Origin: Nocardia sp. NBC_01329
GTDB lineage: Bacteria; Actinomycetota; Actinomycetes; Mycobacteriales; Mycobacteriaceae
Assembly (NCBI RefSeq): GCF_035956715.1
Contig: NZ_CP108381.1
Location: 3,410,001-3,474,000, forward strand
Direction: 5' to 3'
Length of the DNA: 64,000 nucleotides
Of the stretch, positions 53,879 to 63,335 are shown one piece after another. Within the stretch, counting starts at the first letter, position 1; each line of letters opens with the position of its first letter. The position numbers were made by a program, and so were the translations under genes. The notes beneath the pieces were generated by a model. That model was not told the DNA's origin. It did no database searches and worked only from the letters and a program-made list of their open reading frames with translations.

Positions 53879-54415
53879 GTGACGGAATTCCTCACGGACA
53901 CAATGGAATCTGATCTACCGTCGGTTACCCGGATGTTGCTGCGCGCTGACGGATCCATGACGCGACTGCTGGAAGCGCTGGTCGGTCGACCGCTGGCACT
54001 CGACCTCACCGACCAGCGCATCACCATCGGCGGCGATCTCGACCCCGCCGTGCGCGCGGCACTGCACTGCGACGATGCCGACCCCGTCGTGGTCCGACGC
54101 TCGACACTCACCATGAGCGACGGTGCCGCCGTCTCCTGGAACTGCGTCGCTGTGGTCGCCACCGACGATGAACTCACCGCCCTGCTCACCGACGAGCGGC
54201 TGCCCATCGGTCACAGCCTGGCCGCCGCCCGCCGCCACCTCGCCCGCACCGTACTGGGCGCGGGAGTCACCCGCTGGCCCGTGGCCGGGAGCCAGGAAAA
54301 CCTGGCCTGCGCCTACAAGGAGAGTGTGCTGTTCGACCACGGATCGACCGTGGTCGCGCATCTGCACGAGCGTTTCAACCCCGCCTACGTACCGTTACTG
54401 GAAACAGCTCGGTGA
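53879..54415 (+). CDS. Chorismate lyase (UbiC/UTRA-fold)-like protein
   Basis: 178-aa protein with TRMLLRADGSMTRLLEALVG, ALDLTDQRITIGGDLDP, VVRRSTLTMSDGAAVSWNCV and PIGHSLAAARRHLARTVLGA, a pattern like the UbiC chorismate pyruvate-lyase/UTRA superfamily. If active, it would produce 4-hydroxybenzoate or another product from chorismate. GTG 53879 starts directly at the domain. Its stop overlaps the GTG of a PhzS-like monooxygenase (GTGA), supporting a joint aromatic pathway. The assignment rests on memory of the fold. Confidence 0.65.
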   Translation: MTEFLTDTMESDLPSVTRMLLRADGSMTRLLEALVGRPLALDLTDQRITIGGDLDPAVRAALHCDDADPVVVRRSTLTMSDGAAVSWNCVAVVATDDELTALLTDERLPIGHSLAAARRHLARTVLGAGVTRWPVAGSQENLACAYKESVLFDHGSTVVAHLHERFNPAYVPLLETAR

Positions 54416-55629
54416 AAGTTCTCGTCGTCGGCGCGGGGATCGGCGGGCTGACGACGGCGCTGAGCCTGCACGCGGCCGGTATCGACGCCCGAGTGATCGA
54501 CCGGGTGCAGAGATTGCACCCGTTGGGTGTCGGCATCAATCTGCTCCCGCACGCGACCGGCGCCCTCGCCGAACTCGGCCTGCACGACACACTCGCCGCC
54601 CAAGGGGTCGCCACCTCCGAACTGGTGCACTACGACAAATTCGGTAACGAGATCTGGCGGGAACCCCGCGGAATCGCGGCCGGGCACTCGTGGCCGCAAT
54701 ATTCGTTACACCGGGGGCGGTTACAAGCCCTGCTGCTGGACGCGGTCCTCGGACGACTCGGCCCCGGCGCGGTACGCACCGGCCATCGGTTCACCGCCGC
54801 GACACAGGAGGACCGGCGGGTACAAGTGACGGTCGAAGACCATACGACCGGTACCACCGCCCACCTGGCGGCGGATGTGGTGATCGGTGCCGACGGGCTG
54901 CACTCCGGAGTACGGGCGCATCTGTATCCGGACGAAGGCCGGCCGCGATGGAACGGGATCCGGATGTGGCGCGGTGTCGCCACCACTGCGCCGTTCCTCA
55001 GCGGGACGTCGATGCTGATGGCCGGTAGCAATCACGCCGCCAAACTCGTCGCCTATCCACTCACCACCGCCACACCCGGTGACGACGAGGTCCTCGTCAA
55101 CTGGGTGGCCGAGGTGCGGATGGCACAGGATGCGCAGGGCGAGGCCGAGTGGACCCGTACCGGGCGGCTCGACGATGTACTTCCGCACTATCGCGACTGG
55201 CGGATCGCGGGCCTGGACGCCGCGGCCGTGCTGTCCTCCAGCGAGCCGCTACTGGAGTATCCGATGGTCGATCGGGACCCGTTGCCGCGCTGGAGTTTCG
55301 ACCGGATCACCCTGTTGGGCGATGCCGCGCACCCGATGTATCCGGTCGGCTCCAACGGCGGCTCGCAGGCGATCCTCGACGCCAGGGCGGTAGCCGCCGG
55401 ACTGGCGGGCACCGCCGATCCCGTCGCCGGATTGGCGGCCTACGAATCGGCGCGGCGCGAATCCGCCAATGCCGTCGTACTCGCCAACCGCGACATTCCG
55501 ATGGACCGGACTCTGCGTACCGTCGCGGAGCGGGCACCGGCGGGGTTCGATCGCATCCAGGATGTGCTGTCCGAAGCCGAACTACGGGCGATCGGCGACG
55601 GATACCGCCGGACCAGCGCGACTCGGTAG
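54412..55629 (+). CDS. FAD-dependent monooxygenase, PhzS-like
   Basis: Aromatic-ring flavoprotein monooxygenase of 405 aa. FAD/NADPH motifs: VLVVGAGIGGLTTALSLHAA at the start, VVIGADGLHSGVRAHL (DG motif) and ITLLGDAAHPMYPVGSNGGS (GD motif). The last form is like PhzS (methylphenazine carboxylate hydroxylase) and salicylate-type enzymes. Coupled to the UbiC-like gene, so a hydroxylated benzoate or related compound is a plausible product; there are no phenazine core genes in the window. Confidence 0.9.
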   Translation: MKVLVVGAGIGGLTTALSLHAAGIDARVIDRVQRLHPLGVGINLLPHATGALAELGLHDTLAAQGVATSELVHYDKFGNEIWREPRGIAAGHSWPQYSLHRGRLQALLLDAVLGRLGPGAVRTGHRFTAATQEDRRVQVTVEDHTTGTTAHLAADVVIGADGLHSGVRAHLYPDEGRPRWNGIRMWRGVATTAPFLSGTSMLMAGSNHAAKLVAYPLTTATPGDDEVLVNWVAEVRMAQDAQGEAEWTRTGRLDDVLPHYRDWRIAGLDAAAVLSSSEPLLEYPMVDRDPLPRWSFDRITLLGDAAHPMYPVGSNGGSQAILDARAVAAGLAGTADPVAGLAAYESARRESANAVVLANRDIPMDRTLRTVAERAPAGFDRIQDVLSEAELRAIGDGYRRTSATR

Positions 55630-55647
55630 CCGGCGAACCCGGCTACC
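55625..55647. terminator. 9-bp hairpin at the end of the monooxygenase gene
   Basis: GGTAGCCGG, loop CGAAC, then the exact complement CCGGCTACC. It includes the stop codon of the monooxygenase gene and lies before the convergent YceI gene. Confidence 0.6.
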
Positions 55648-55659
55648 ACGTCCGTACCG

Positions 55660-56484
55660 CTACGCGGACTCGGGAAGCCGGTCTCCCTGCACAACCTGGA
55701 TATCCAGGTCGATCTTGACCGTGGTCCCGACCGCCGCGACACCCGCGCGCACCACCGCGTTGTAGTCGATGGCGAAATCGTCACGCCGCAGGGTTGTCTC
55801 GGCGTGGAAGGCGGCCCGCACCCCGCCCCACGGATCCGGGCCGAACCCGCCGTAGGTCAGAGCGAGGTCGACCGGACGGCGCTGCCCGTGCAGGGACAGA
55901 TCGCCCGACATCACCCAGGTATCGCCGCCCGTGCGGCTGAGGCCGTTGCTGAGGAAAGAGATCAGCGGATAGTTCTGGACGTCGAGGAAATCACTGGACC
56001 GCAGGTGGGTGTCGCGCATTTCGATGCCCGTGTCGATGGTGGCCGCCTTGATCTCGGCGTAGCCGGAGGTCTGTTCGAATCGGTCGGCGATATCGAGCCG
56101 GCCGCTCACCTCGGCGAAGCGCGCCTTGATACTGGAGATGCCCAGGTGGCGCGCCGTCGCTATCACCGAGGAGTGCACCGGATCGATGGTCCACGGGCCG
56201 GCCGGAGGCAGGGCGACGGCATCGACCACGGGCGCCAGCGCGATCTCGCCCAGCATGCCCGAACCCGACGACGAGATCTGCACCGCCCGCGCGGCGGGCT
56301 GGTATCCGGCGGCGGTGATCACGGCCGTGTGCACACCCGGACGCACCGGCTCGGTGGATACCGCTCCGCTCTCGTCGGATATCGCGCGGCAGATCTGCCG
56401 ACCGCGCATATCCGTTACGGTCAGCACCGCTTCGGGTACGGGCCAGCCGTCGGCGCCGTGGATGCGACCGGTCAAACCGGACAT
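55660..56484 (-). CDS. YceI-family protein with N-terminal carboxypeptidase-regulatory-like domain
   Basis: 274-aa protein. Residues 1 to about 90 form a carboxypeptidase-regulatory-like beta domain (VPEAVLTVTDMRGRQICRAI, RPGVHTAVITAAGYQPAARA). Residues from about 95 are a YceI lipocalin-like barrel (WTIDPVHSSVIATARHLG, KAATIDTGIEMRDTHLRSSD, FLDVQNYPLISFLS), which binds isoprenoid-type lipids or quinones. ATG 56484 fits AAAAGG eight bases upstream. No signal peptide, unlike many YceI proteins, so it is probably cytoplasmic. Confidence 0.88.
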   Translation of the reverse strand: MSGLTGRIHGADGWPVPEAVLTVTDMRGRQICRAISDESGAVSTEPVRPGVHTAVITAAGYQPAARAVQISSSGSGMLGEIALAPVVDAVALPPAGPWTIDPVHSSVIATARHLGISSIKARFAEVSGRLDIADRFEQTSGYAEIKAATIDTGIEMRDTHLRSSDFLDVQNYPLISFLSNGLSRTGGDTWVMSGDLSLHGQRRPVDLALTYGGFGPDPWGGVRAAFHAETTLRRDDFAIDYNAVVRAGVAAVGTTVKIDLDIQVVQGDRLPESA

Positions 56485-56995
56485 GAGCATCACCTTTTCA
56501 CCACTCAGAGTTGATTAGCACAAGCAACTAGTTGCCGGTGCCGAATATACCCACGCCACCGGACCGGCGACAGAGGCGCCCGCCGCACCGCTCGATGACC
56601 GGTAAGGGCGGGCGGGGTCGGCCCGGATCGCCGGCAGCGGCACACTGGCGCCTGGAGATCCACCGAATCCTCGGCGCGCACCCGAACGCTGCGTCCACAC
56701 CGAGGCCGAGCGAGGGTTAGGCGGTCGAGTGCGGGGCCCGGCCCGAACCGGGCGCCCGGCGGCAACTCGGCGCGAATCGTGGTGGTCCCCACGTATCCAC
56801 GACGTACTCGAGAACAACCGGGCCGCGCGTTGCGAACCTGGGCCCAGCGCCTCACCGAAACCTGGCCCCCGGCCGGCTGACGGCGCGCCGCCGGTTTCCG
56901 ATGGAGGCGTCCGGGTATCGCGCATGCGTCCGGCGCCGCCACCCGCGTGCCCCGGCACCCGGTGCCCATCGACGACTACAGCGTTCGGAGGAACC
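56485..56995. other. 511-bp divergent region with a 12-bp palindrome
   Basis: No convincing gene. It holds the promoters of the YceI gene (left) and the LLM oxidoreductase gene (right). GCAACTAGTTGC at 56524-56535 is a perfect palindrome 40 bp upstream of the YceI start and could be a MarR- or TetR-type operator. CGGAGGAACC precedes the LLM start. Confidence 0.55.
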
Positions 56996-57970
56996 ATGGA
57001 AATCGGCTACAAACTCGCCGCCGAGGGATTCGGCCCCGCGGAACTGGTCCGGCAGGCCGTCCGCGCCGAAGCCGCCGGATTCGATTTCGTCGAGATGAGC
57101 GACCATTTCCACCCGTGGCTCGACAACCAGGGGCACTCGCCCTTCGTCTGGTCCGTACTCGGCGCCATCGCGGCCGAGACCGATCGGATCGGACTCGCCA
57201 CCGGTGTCACCTGTCCGACCGTGCGATACCACCCCGCGATCATCGCGCAGGCGGCCGCCACCCTGGCCCTGCTCTCCGAGGGCCGTTTCACCCTGGGTGT
57301 CGGTTCCGGCGAACGCCTCAACGAGCATATCGTCGGGACCGGTTTCCCGGTCGATGTCGCCGGCCGCCATCAGCTGCTGCGGGAGGCGCTGGAGATCATC
57401 CGGTTGCTGTGGCGCGGCGGATACCGGTCATATGACGGCCGGTATCTGCAGTTGTCCGACGCTCGGGTGTTCGACCTCCCCGAAGAGTTGCCGGTGATCG
57501 CGGTAGCAGCCGGTGGTGGGAACGCTGCCGAAATCGCCGCGGAACTGGGCGACGGGCTCTTCGCCACCGAACCGAAGCCCGAACTGGTGGCCCGTTACGA
57601 GGCAGCCGGCGGCAACGGCCCGCGCTACGCCGAGGTCCCGATGGCCTGGGCACCCGACGAGCACACCGCGGCCCGCGCCGCCCTGGACACCACGCGCTGG
57701 GCGGTGACCGGCTGGAAGGTGATGAGCGAACTGCCGAACCCGGTGAATTTCGCGGCAGCCTCCGCGACGGTGCGCGAGGAGGACATGGTGGAGAAGTTCG
57801 CCTGCGGCCCGGACCCGCAGCGCTACCTCGACGTCACCCAACCCTTCGTGGACGCCGGGTTCGATCATCTGGTGATGCAGAACGCTGGGCCGGACCCCGA
57901 CGGGTTCCTCGATTTCTACCGCGCGGAACTGGACGAGCCGCTACGCAAACTTGCCCCGCAACCGGCCTGA
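56996..57970 (+). CDS. LLM-class F420-dependent oxidoreductase
   Basis: Luciferase-like TIM-barrel oxidoreductase of 324 aa, probably using coenzyme F420. Motifs: DFVEMSDHFHPWLDNQGHSP, IGLATGVTCPTVRYHPAIIA, FTLGVGSGERLNEHIVGTGF and a late FDHLVMQNAGPDPDGFLDFY. The SDHFHPW and SGERLNEH segments are typical of F420-dependent glucose-6-phosphate dehydrogenase relatives, though its substrate may differ. ATG 56996 has a strong GGAGG site. No F420 biosynthesis gene is nearby. Confidence 0.9.
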   Translation: MEIGYKLAAEGFGPAELVRQAVRAEAAGFDFVEMSDHFHPWLDNQGHSPFVWSVLGAIAAETDRIGLATGVTCPTVRYHPAIIAQAAATLALLSEGRFTLGVGSGERLNEHIVGTGFPVDVAGRHQLLREALEIIRLLWRGGYRSYDGRYLQLSDARVFDLPEELPVIAVAAGGGNAAEIAAELGDGLFATEPKPELVARYEAAGGNGPRYAEVPMAWAPDEHTAARAALDTTRWAVTGWKVMSELPNPVNFAAASATVREEDMVEKFACGPDPQRYLDVTQPFVDAGFDHLVMQNAGPDPDGFLDFYRAELDEPLRKLAPQPA

Positions 57971-58020
57971 CCGAGCCGCGGCCGCCGGGTCGGCGCGGTC
58001 GCATCGCCCGCCTGTAGGGG

Positions 58021-58818
58021 TCAGGACCGCATCTCGGTGGCCTGTGACGTATCGATGACGCCGAAGGTCTCGCCCTGCGGCGCGGTGAGCACGCCCATTC
58101 GACCGAACGGGCTGTCGTCGGGACCCATCAGCAGTGTCGCGCCCGAACCGGTGGCCGAGGCGAGAACGGCGTCGGTGTCCTCCACCTGGAACCAGGCCAG
58201 CCAATAGGACGGTCCGGCACCGGGATTCTTGGTGGAATCGTTGAGACCGCCGACGGGTTCACCGTCCGGAGTGAGGGCGAAGGTCGCGTAGTCGACGTTC
58301 ACACCGTCACCGATCTCGGTGAACGTCCAGCCGAACACCTGTGCATAGAACTCCTGCGCCCGCTGGTAGCCGTCGGTGTGCAGCTCGTTCCAGCAATAGG
58401 CTCCGGGCTCGTTGTAGACCCCGGCACCGAAATGCTGTTTCGCCTGCCAGACTCCGAACGCCGCGCCGGTGGGATCGGTAGCGACGAGCATTCGGCCCGC
58501 GTCCAGCACGTCGAAGGGTGCGGCAAGGACGGTGCCGCCGGCGGCCACGATCGCGGCGGAGGTGTCATCGGCGCTATCGCTGGCGATGTAGGTCGTCCAG
58601 GTCGAGGGCACCGGGGACCCGGGCGGTTTGGGACCGATTCCGGCGGCCGGGCGACCGTTACGCAACGCCATCAGATAACCACCGGCCTCGGGTGCACTGT
58701 CGGCGATCTCCCAGCCGAACAGGGCGCGGTAGAACTCGCGGGCCCGGTTCGTATCGTCGACCTGGCAGTCGGCCCAGCACGGCGTGCCGGCCGGCCAGGG
58801 GGTTTCGTGTATCGGCAT
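58021..58818 (-). CDS. Two-domain VOC (glyoxalase-like) protein
   Basis: 265-aa protein of two VOC modules: the first at about residues 8-125 (PCWADCQVDDTNRAREFYRA, GRMLVATDPTGAAFGVWQ), the second at 135-258 (CWNELHTDGYQRAQEFYAQV, FGRMGVLTAPQGETFGVI). The arrangement is that of actinobacterial hydroxylase/antibiotic-binding type VOC proteins; substrate unknown. ATG 58818 has GGAGGACA ahead of it. Confidence 0.88.
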   Translation of the reverse strand: MPIHETPWPAGTPCWADCQVDDTNRAREFYRALFGWEIADSAPEAGGYLMALRNGRPAAGIGPKPPGSPVPSTWTTYIASDSADDTSAAIVAAGGTVLAAPFDVLDAGRMLVATDPTGAAFGVWQAKQHFGAGVYNEPGAYCWNELHTDGYQRAQEFYAQVFGWTFTEIGDGVNVDYATFALTPDGEPVGGLNDSTKNPGAGPSYWLAWFQVEDTDAVLASATGSGATLLMGPDDSPFGRMGVLTAPQGETFGVIDTSQATEMRS

Positions 58819-58984
58819 TGCGTGTCCTCCGTGTTCCGTGACGGGGTCGCACAAGTCGGGCGATGACGGGGCCTTGCGGCCGGATGGGACGAGCCCGGAT
58901 GAGACAGGCACAGTGGGGCCGCGGATCAGTTGCGGGCCGCAGCCGGTGGTGAGGCCACCGTATCCAGCTCACGGCAGGTGGGCA

Positions 58985-59512
58985 ACCACCTGGCAATGCG
59001 TTGACGCCTATCCGTGTCGCAACGGCGCCAGCATCATCGTGGCGGGCAACGGCGATGCCGTCTTCCGGCGCTATGTGGAAACCATCGGCCGGCCGGATCT
59101 GGGCGCCGACCCGGATCTGGGCGGTAACGCCGGCCGCTGGGCCCGCCGCGACGAACTGGTTGCCGCGATCGCCGACTGGACCATTCGGTACACCCGGTCC
59201 GACGCATTGCGGATCCTCGACGCGGCCGGGTGCCGTCGGGCCGATATACACTGCGGCCGATATCTGCGCCGACGACAAATATGCCGGGCGGAACATGATC
59301 CAGCGGTTCCAGGTGGACCCCGGCACCCACGAACCGGCGACCGTGGGCTTCGCCGGGATCGTCCCGGTGATCGGCGGGGCCTCGCTGCCGATCCGTACAA
59401 TCGGCCCCGACCTGGGTGAACACACACGCGAGGTACTCGCCACGGTACTACGCCGCACCGGGACGAAATCGACGCCGTCACAGGCACTTCGGAAGCAGAG
59501 GTTTCGGGATGA
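58985..59512 (+). pseudogene. C-terminal remnant of a CaiB/BaiF CoA-transferase
   Basis: Only the last 170 or so codons of a family III CoA-transferase (normally about 400) are present: QCVDAYPCRNGASIIVAGNG, LGGNAGRWARRDELVAAIAD, then after a frameshift near 59,230 VGPIYTAADICADDKYAGRN, MIQRFQVDPGTHEPA, DLGEHTREVLATVLRR, then back in the first frame near 59,460 DEIDAVTGTSEAEVSG, ending with TGA at 59510-59512. That TGA overlaps the ATG of the lyase gene, showing they once formed an operon. The N-terminal half is missing, so it is nonfunctional even with compensating shifts. Confidence 0.8.
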
Positions 59513-60447
59513 CCTTCACCTACACACCCACGGCGCATTTGCGTGATGTGACGCTGCGCGACGGACTGCAGCTCACCGGAAAACAGCTGGACACCGAGCG
59601 GAAGGTGGCGCTGGTCCGTGAACTGCTCGCACTCGGTGTGCCGGAGCTGGAGATCGGGTCCATGGCCCGCCCGGACCTGGTGCCTCCGCTGGCCGATTCG
59701 CTCGAGGTGATCGCGGCACTGACACCGTCCGAACTCGCGAAATGCTGGGTGTGGGTCGCCACACCACGCCATGTCGAGAAGGCCGCCGCGGCGGGCGCGC
59801 GAAATTTCCAGTACTGCTTGTCGGCGTCCGACTCACACAACCAGGCCAATATAGGACGCAGTACAGAGGACAGTGTCGCCGCGATGCCCGCCGCTATCGA
59901 ACTCGCACGTGACTGCGACGGCGCCATCCAGTTGTGTATCGCGACCGCGTTCACCTGTCCGTTCGAGGGTGTCGTCGATCCCGCGCGGGTACTGGGCATC
60001 GCCGCGGATCCGCGTACCGAAGGCGCCGCCGATATCGTCGTCGCCGATACCCTGGGCCAGGCGGTACCCGCGCAGGTACAACAGCTGATACAAGCGGTTG
60101 GGCAGAGTACTCCCCCACGCCGAATCGTCTACCACGGCCACGACACCTGGGGCCTCGGCGTGGCGAACACCCTGGCGGCCATCGACGCGGGCGCCACGCT
60201 GGTGGACGGTTCGCTGGGCGGACTGGGCGGCTGCCCGTTCGCGCCCGGCGCGAGCGGCAACACCGCCACCGAGGACATATTGTTCGCCACCCGGCCCGAT
60301 TGGCTCACGCCCGCCGTCCTGGCGACCGTGATCGAGACCGGGGAGGCGCTGCTCGCCGATCTGGGCGAACCCAACCGTGCCAGAACTGCCCAGGGCGCGC
60401 GCTCGGAGGCGCGCGCATTCGAATGGGTGATCGGCGACCGGTCGTGA
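59509..60447 (+). CDS. Hydroxymethylglutaryl-CoA lyase-like protein
   Basis: DRE-TIM-type lyase (312 aa). Motifs: LRDVTLRDGLQL (active Arg-Asp), YHGHDTWGLGVANTL (metal His pair) and GLGGCPFAPGASGNTATEDI (catalytic Cys), all as in HMG-CoA lyase and related acyl-CoA lyases. ATG 59509 overlaps the TGA of the decayed CoA-transferase; the lyase itself is intact. Such transferase-lyase pairs act in C5-C6 branched dicarboxylate breakdown; with the transferase gone here, CoA activation must come from elsewhere. Coupled to the dehydrogenase by GTGA. Confidence 0.9.
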   Translation: MTFTYTPTAHLRDVTLRDGLQLTGKQLDTERKVALVRELLALGVPELEIGSMARPDLVPPLADSLEVIAALTPSELAKCWVWVATPRHVEKAAAAGARNFQYCLSASDSHNQANIGRSTEDSVAAMPAAIELARDCDGAIQLCIATAFTCPFEGVVDPARVLGIAADPRTEGAADIVVADTLGQAVPAQVQQLIQAVGQSTPPRRIVYHGHDTWGLGVANTLAAIDAGATLVDGSLGGLGGCPFAPGASGNTATEDILFATRPDWLTPAVLATVIETGEALLADLGEPNRARTAQGARSEARAFEWVIGDRS

Positions 60448-61439
60448 CGGCCACCGATTTCCTGGTCACCACCCCGCTGCCCGACCCCGGTATGCGGTTG
60501 CTGGAAGCTGCCGGATCGGTAACCGTGGCCGCGGCCCGGATGACGCGTGACGAGCTGGCGGATGCCTGCGCGTCCGGTGATCATCGGGTAGTCGTGGCTC
60601 AACTACAGGACGAATTCGACGCCGCGCTGCTGGAACGGGCGAAGATCGACGGAATCAGCAATTTCGCGGTGGGCTACAACAACATCGATATCGCCGCGGC
60701 CACGGCGAACTCGATCCTTGTGGGCAATACGCCCGGGGTACTCACCGATGCGACGGCCGACCTGACGCTGCTGCTGATCCTGGCCGTCGCGCGCCGGTGC
60801 GTCGAAGCCGACAGTCTGGTCCGGTCCGGGGAATTCCGCGGCTGGGAACCGGAGCTGTTGCTGGGCCACGATGTCAGCGGCCGAACCCTGGGGCTGGCCG
60901 GATTCGGCCGGATCGCACGGGCCACCGCGCGGCGCGCGCTCGCCTTCGGAATGACGGTGAACTTCAGCCCACGCCCACCCGGTGATCGCGTCGTGAGCGA
61001 GGAGGAACTCGGTGAATTCGCCGGGCGGGTACGGCAATTGCCGTGGCCCGAACTTATTACCACCAGCGATTATCTCTCGGTCCACGTCCCGCTGACCGAG
61101 CAGACCCGTCACCTCGTAGACGAATCCGTGCTCCGATCGATGAAATCATCGGCGATCTTGATCAATACCGCGCGCGGACCGATCGTGGACGAGCCCGCGC
61201 TGGTCGCAGCGCTGCGCGCGAGGACGATCGCGGGCGCGGGTCTCGATGTGTACGAGGACGAACCGCGGCTGGCGCCGGGTCTGGCCGAACTGCCCAATAC
61301 CGTGCTGCTGCCGCATATCGGGAGCGCTACGGTCCCGGTCCGCGCCGAGATGGCCCGCCGCTGCGCCGAGAACGCCGTGGCCATGGCGCGCGGCGAACTT
61401 CCGCCGTATCCGGTCAATCCGGAAGCACGGGAACGTTGA
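60444..61439 (+). CDS. D-isomer-specific 2-hydroxyacid dehydrogenase
   Basis: 331-aa NAD(P)-dependent dehydrogenase. Rossmann motif LAGFGRIARATARRAL (the third glycine of GxGxxG is Ala); catalytic Arg in LINTARGPIVDEPALVAALR, Glu in DVYEDEPRLAPGLAELPNTV, His in LLPHIGSATV. Similar to glyoxylate/hydroxypyruvate reductases. The GTG overlaps the lyase stop, so it probably acts on the keto- or hydroxyacid made by the lyase step. Confidence 0.9.
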   Translation: MTATDFLVTTPLPDPGMRLLEAAGSVTVAAARMTRDELADACASGDHRVVVAQLQDEFDAALLERAKIDGISNFAVGYNNIDIAAATANSILVGNTPGVLTDATADLTLLLILAVARRCVEADSLVRSGEFRGWEPELLLGHDVSGRTLGLAGFGRIARATARRALAFGMTVNFSPRPPGDRVVSEEELGEFAGRVRQLPWPELITTSDYLSVHVPLTEQTRHLVDESVLRSMKSSAILINTARGPIVDEPALVAALRARTIAGAGLDVYEDEPRLAPGLAELPNTVLLPHIGSATVPVRAEMARRCAENAVAMARGELPPYPVNPEARER

Positions 61440-61573
61440 TCACCGGACAGCGGGCGGGCTCTTGTGACGGCTGGTGATTCGCGGCCGCAGGACGCCGCGA
61501 GGCAGTCCGGGCCCGGCGGTGACCTCGCCTGATCCGGTGCACCGATATGCCGAATACATCCGGGATCGGGCGA

Positions 61574-63037
61574 TCAGACCTCCACGAGTTCGGGATCGGG
61601 CTTCTCGGTCTCGTCCGTCTCGCCGTGCGCGTCGGCCCTGTTCGGCAACAGGACCGCTGTGACGATCACGATGACCGACAGCGCCGCCGATACCACGAAG
61701 GCCAGTCGCATACCGTCGAGTTGCGCGGTCAGGGCATCGGTGCCGGCGGCCTCGAGTGCGGTGGTACGGCTCGCCATCACCGTCACCACCAGTGCCGTAC
61801 CCAGCGCGGCGGCGACCTGCTGGAGGGTGCCCAGCATGGAACTGCCGTGCGAGTAGAGGTCCTCGGGCAGCGCACCCAGCGCCAGCGTGAACACCGGCGT
61901 GAACACCGCGGCCAGCGACACCATCAGCAGGACGTGCAGGGCCAGCGGCTGCCAGTACGGCATGGTGGCGGAGATCTGGGTGAACCCGGCCAGCGCGGCG
62001 GTGATACCGATCGAACCCGGGATCACCAGGAGGCGCCCCCCGAACCGGTCGAACAGGCGGCCGATCACCGGTCCGAGCAGACCCATGGCCAAACCGCCGG
62101 GCATGACCAGCAGACCGGTCTCGAGCGGCGACAGACCGCGCAGATTCTGCAGATACAACGGTAAGAGCATCATCGAACCGAGCATCGCCAGGAACGCGAT
62201 CGCCATCAGGATCAAGCCCTTGGTGTAGGTACCCGAACGCAGGATCCGCAGGTCCATCAGCGGAGTACCGTGCCGCTGCAGCCACAGCTGCCGGGCGACG
62301 AACAGGCCGACCAGGGCCACTCCGGCCAGGGTGATCAGCGCCGGGGTGGTCACCGTACCGGCCTCGAAGCGGCTCAGCCCGTACACCAGGCTCCCGAAGC
62401 CGAGGGCGGCGAAAGCCACGCTGGACCAGTCGATCGCACCCGTCTCCGGTTCCCCGATGTCCTCCAGCCGCCGCAGCCCGAACCAGGTGACCACACCCGC
62501 GATCGGCAGCACGAGTACGAACAGCCAGCGCCACGACGCGACCTGCAATACCAGGCCGGAGACGACCGGGCCCATGGCCGGTGCCACCGAGATCGCCAGC
62601 GTCACATTGCCCATGACCCGCCCGCGGTCGCGTTCGGGCACCACCGTCATCAGCGTGGTCATCAGCAGCGGCATCATCACCGCGGTACCGCCGGCCTGGA
62701 TGATCCGGCCGACGAGCAGCACCGCGAACGAGGGCGCCACGGCCGACAGCGCGGTGCCGGCGAGGAAGATGCCCATCGCCAGCGCATAGGCCCGCCGGGT
62801 GGTGACCCGCTGCAGGAACCAGCCGGTCACCGGGATGACGGCGGCCATGGTGAGCATGAAGGAGGTGGAGACCCACTGGGCAGCCCGCTCGGTGACCTCG
62901 AGGTCGTTCATCAGGCGCGGGATCGCATTGATCATGATGGTCTCGTTGAGGATCACCACGAAGGTCGCGATGACCAGCAACCGGACGACGGCCGGGGTAC
63001 CTCCTCCGGTCCGGCGAACGGATAACAGGGCGGGCAT
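61574..63037 (-). CDS. MFS multidrug exporter (DHA2/14-TM)
   Basis: 487-aa major facilitator of the DHA2/EmrB-LmrB type with 14 expected helices. Typical: LNETIMINAIPRLMNDLEVT at helix 1 end, QWVSTSFMLTMAAVIPVTGW, the motif C-like segment ISVAPAMGPVVSGLVLQ and RRAYALAMGIFLAGT. The C-terminus is short and acidic. Likely a drug or metabolite proton antiporter. No regulator gene adjoins it. Confidence 0.9.
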   Translation of the reverse strand: MPALLSVRRTGGGTPAVVRLLVIATFVVILNETIMINAIPRLMNDLEVTERAAQWVSTSFMLTMAAVIPVTGWFLQRVTTRRAYALAMGIFLAGTALSAVAPSFAVLLVGRIIQAGGTAVMMPLLMTTLMTVVPERDRGRVMGNVTLAISVAPAMGPVVSGLVLQVASWRWLFVLVLPIAGVVTWFGLRRLEDIGEPETGAIDWSSVAFAALGFGSLVYGLSRFEAGTVTTPALITLAGVALVGLFVARQLWLQRHGTPLMDLRILRSGTYTKGLILMAIAFLAMLGSMMLLPLYLQNLRGLSPLETGLLVMPGGLAMGLLGPVIGRLFDRFGGRLLVIPGSIGITAALAGFTQISATMPYWQPLALHVLLMVSLAAVFTPVFTLALGALPEDLYSHGSSMLGTLQQVAAALGTALVVTVMASRTTALEAAGTDALTAQLDGMRLAFVVSAALSVIVIVTAVLLPNRADAHGETDETEKPDPELVEV

Positions 63038-63335
63038 CGGCTACCTCCGGCGGTCGTGAGCGAACTGGCATGTCACCCGGCCCGGTCGGCGAGGACCGTT
63101 GGCCGGCGTATACGTGAGAACAGACGGGTGAGCTGCGCTGCGCTCATCGGTGACGAGCCAGTTTTTCTGACGGCTACGCACGGGATCAATCGGTTTTCGG
63201 GCGTCCGTATTCCCGGTCACAGCCGGAACCGGCTGGTCCGGGCGGGCCGGCGCCGACCGGCCCTCGGGCTCATGTGAGTGAGGTCATGCCGGTTCGTCCG
63301 GCGGGCCGCCGGCCCCGACCACGGCTACCGACGGG

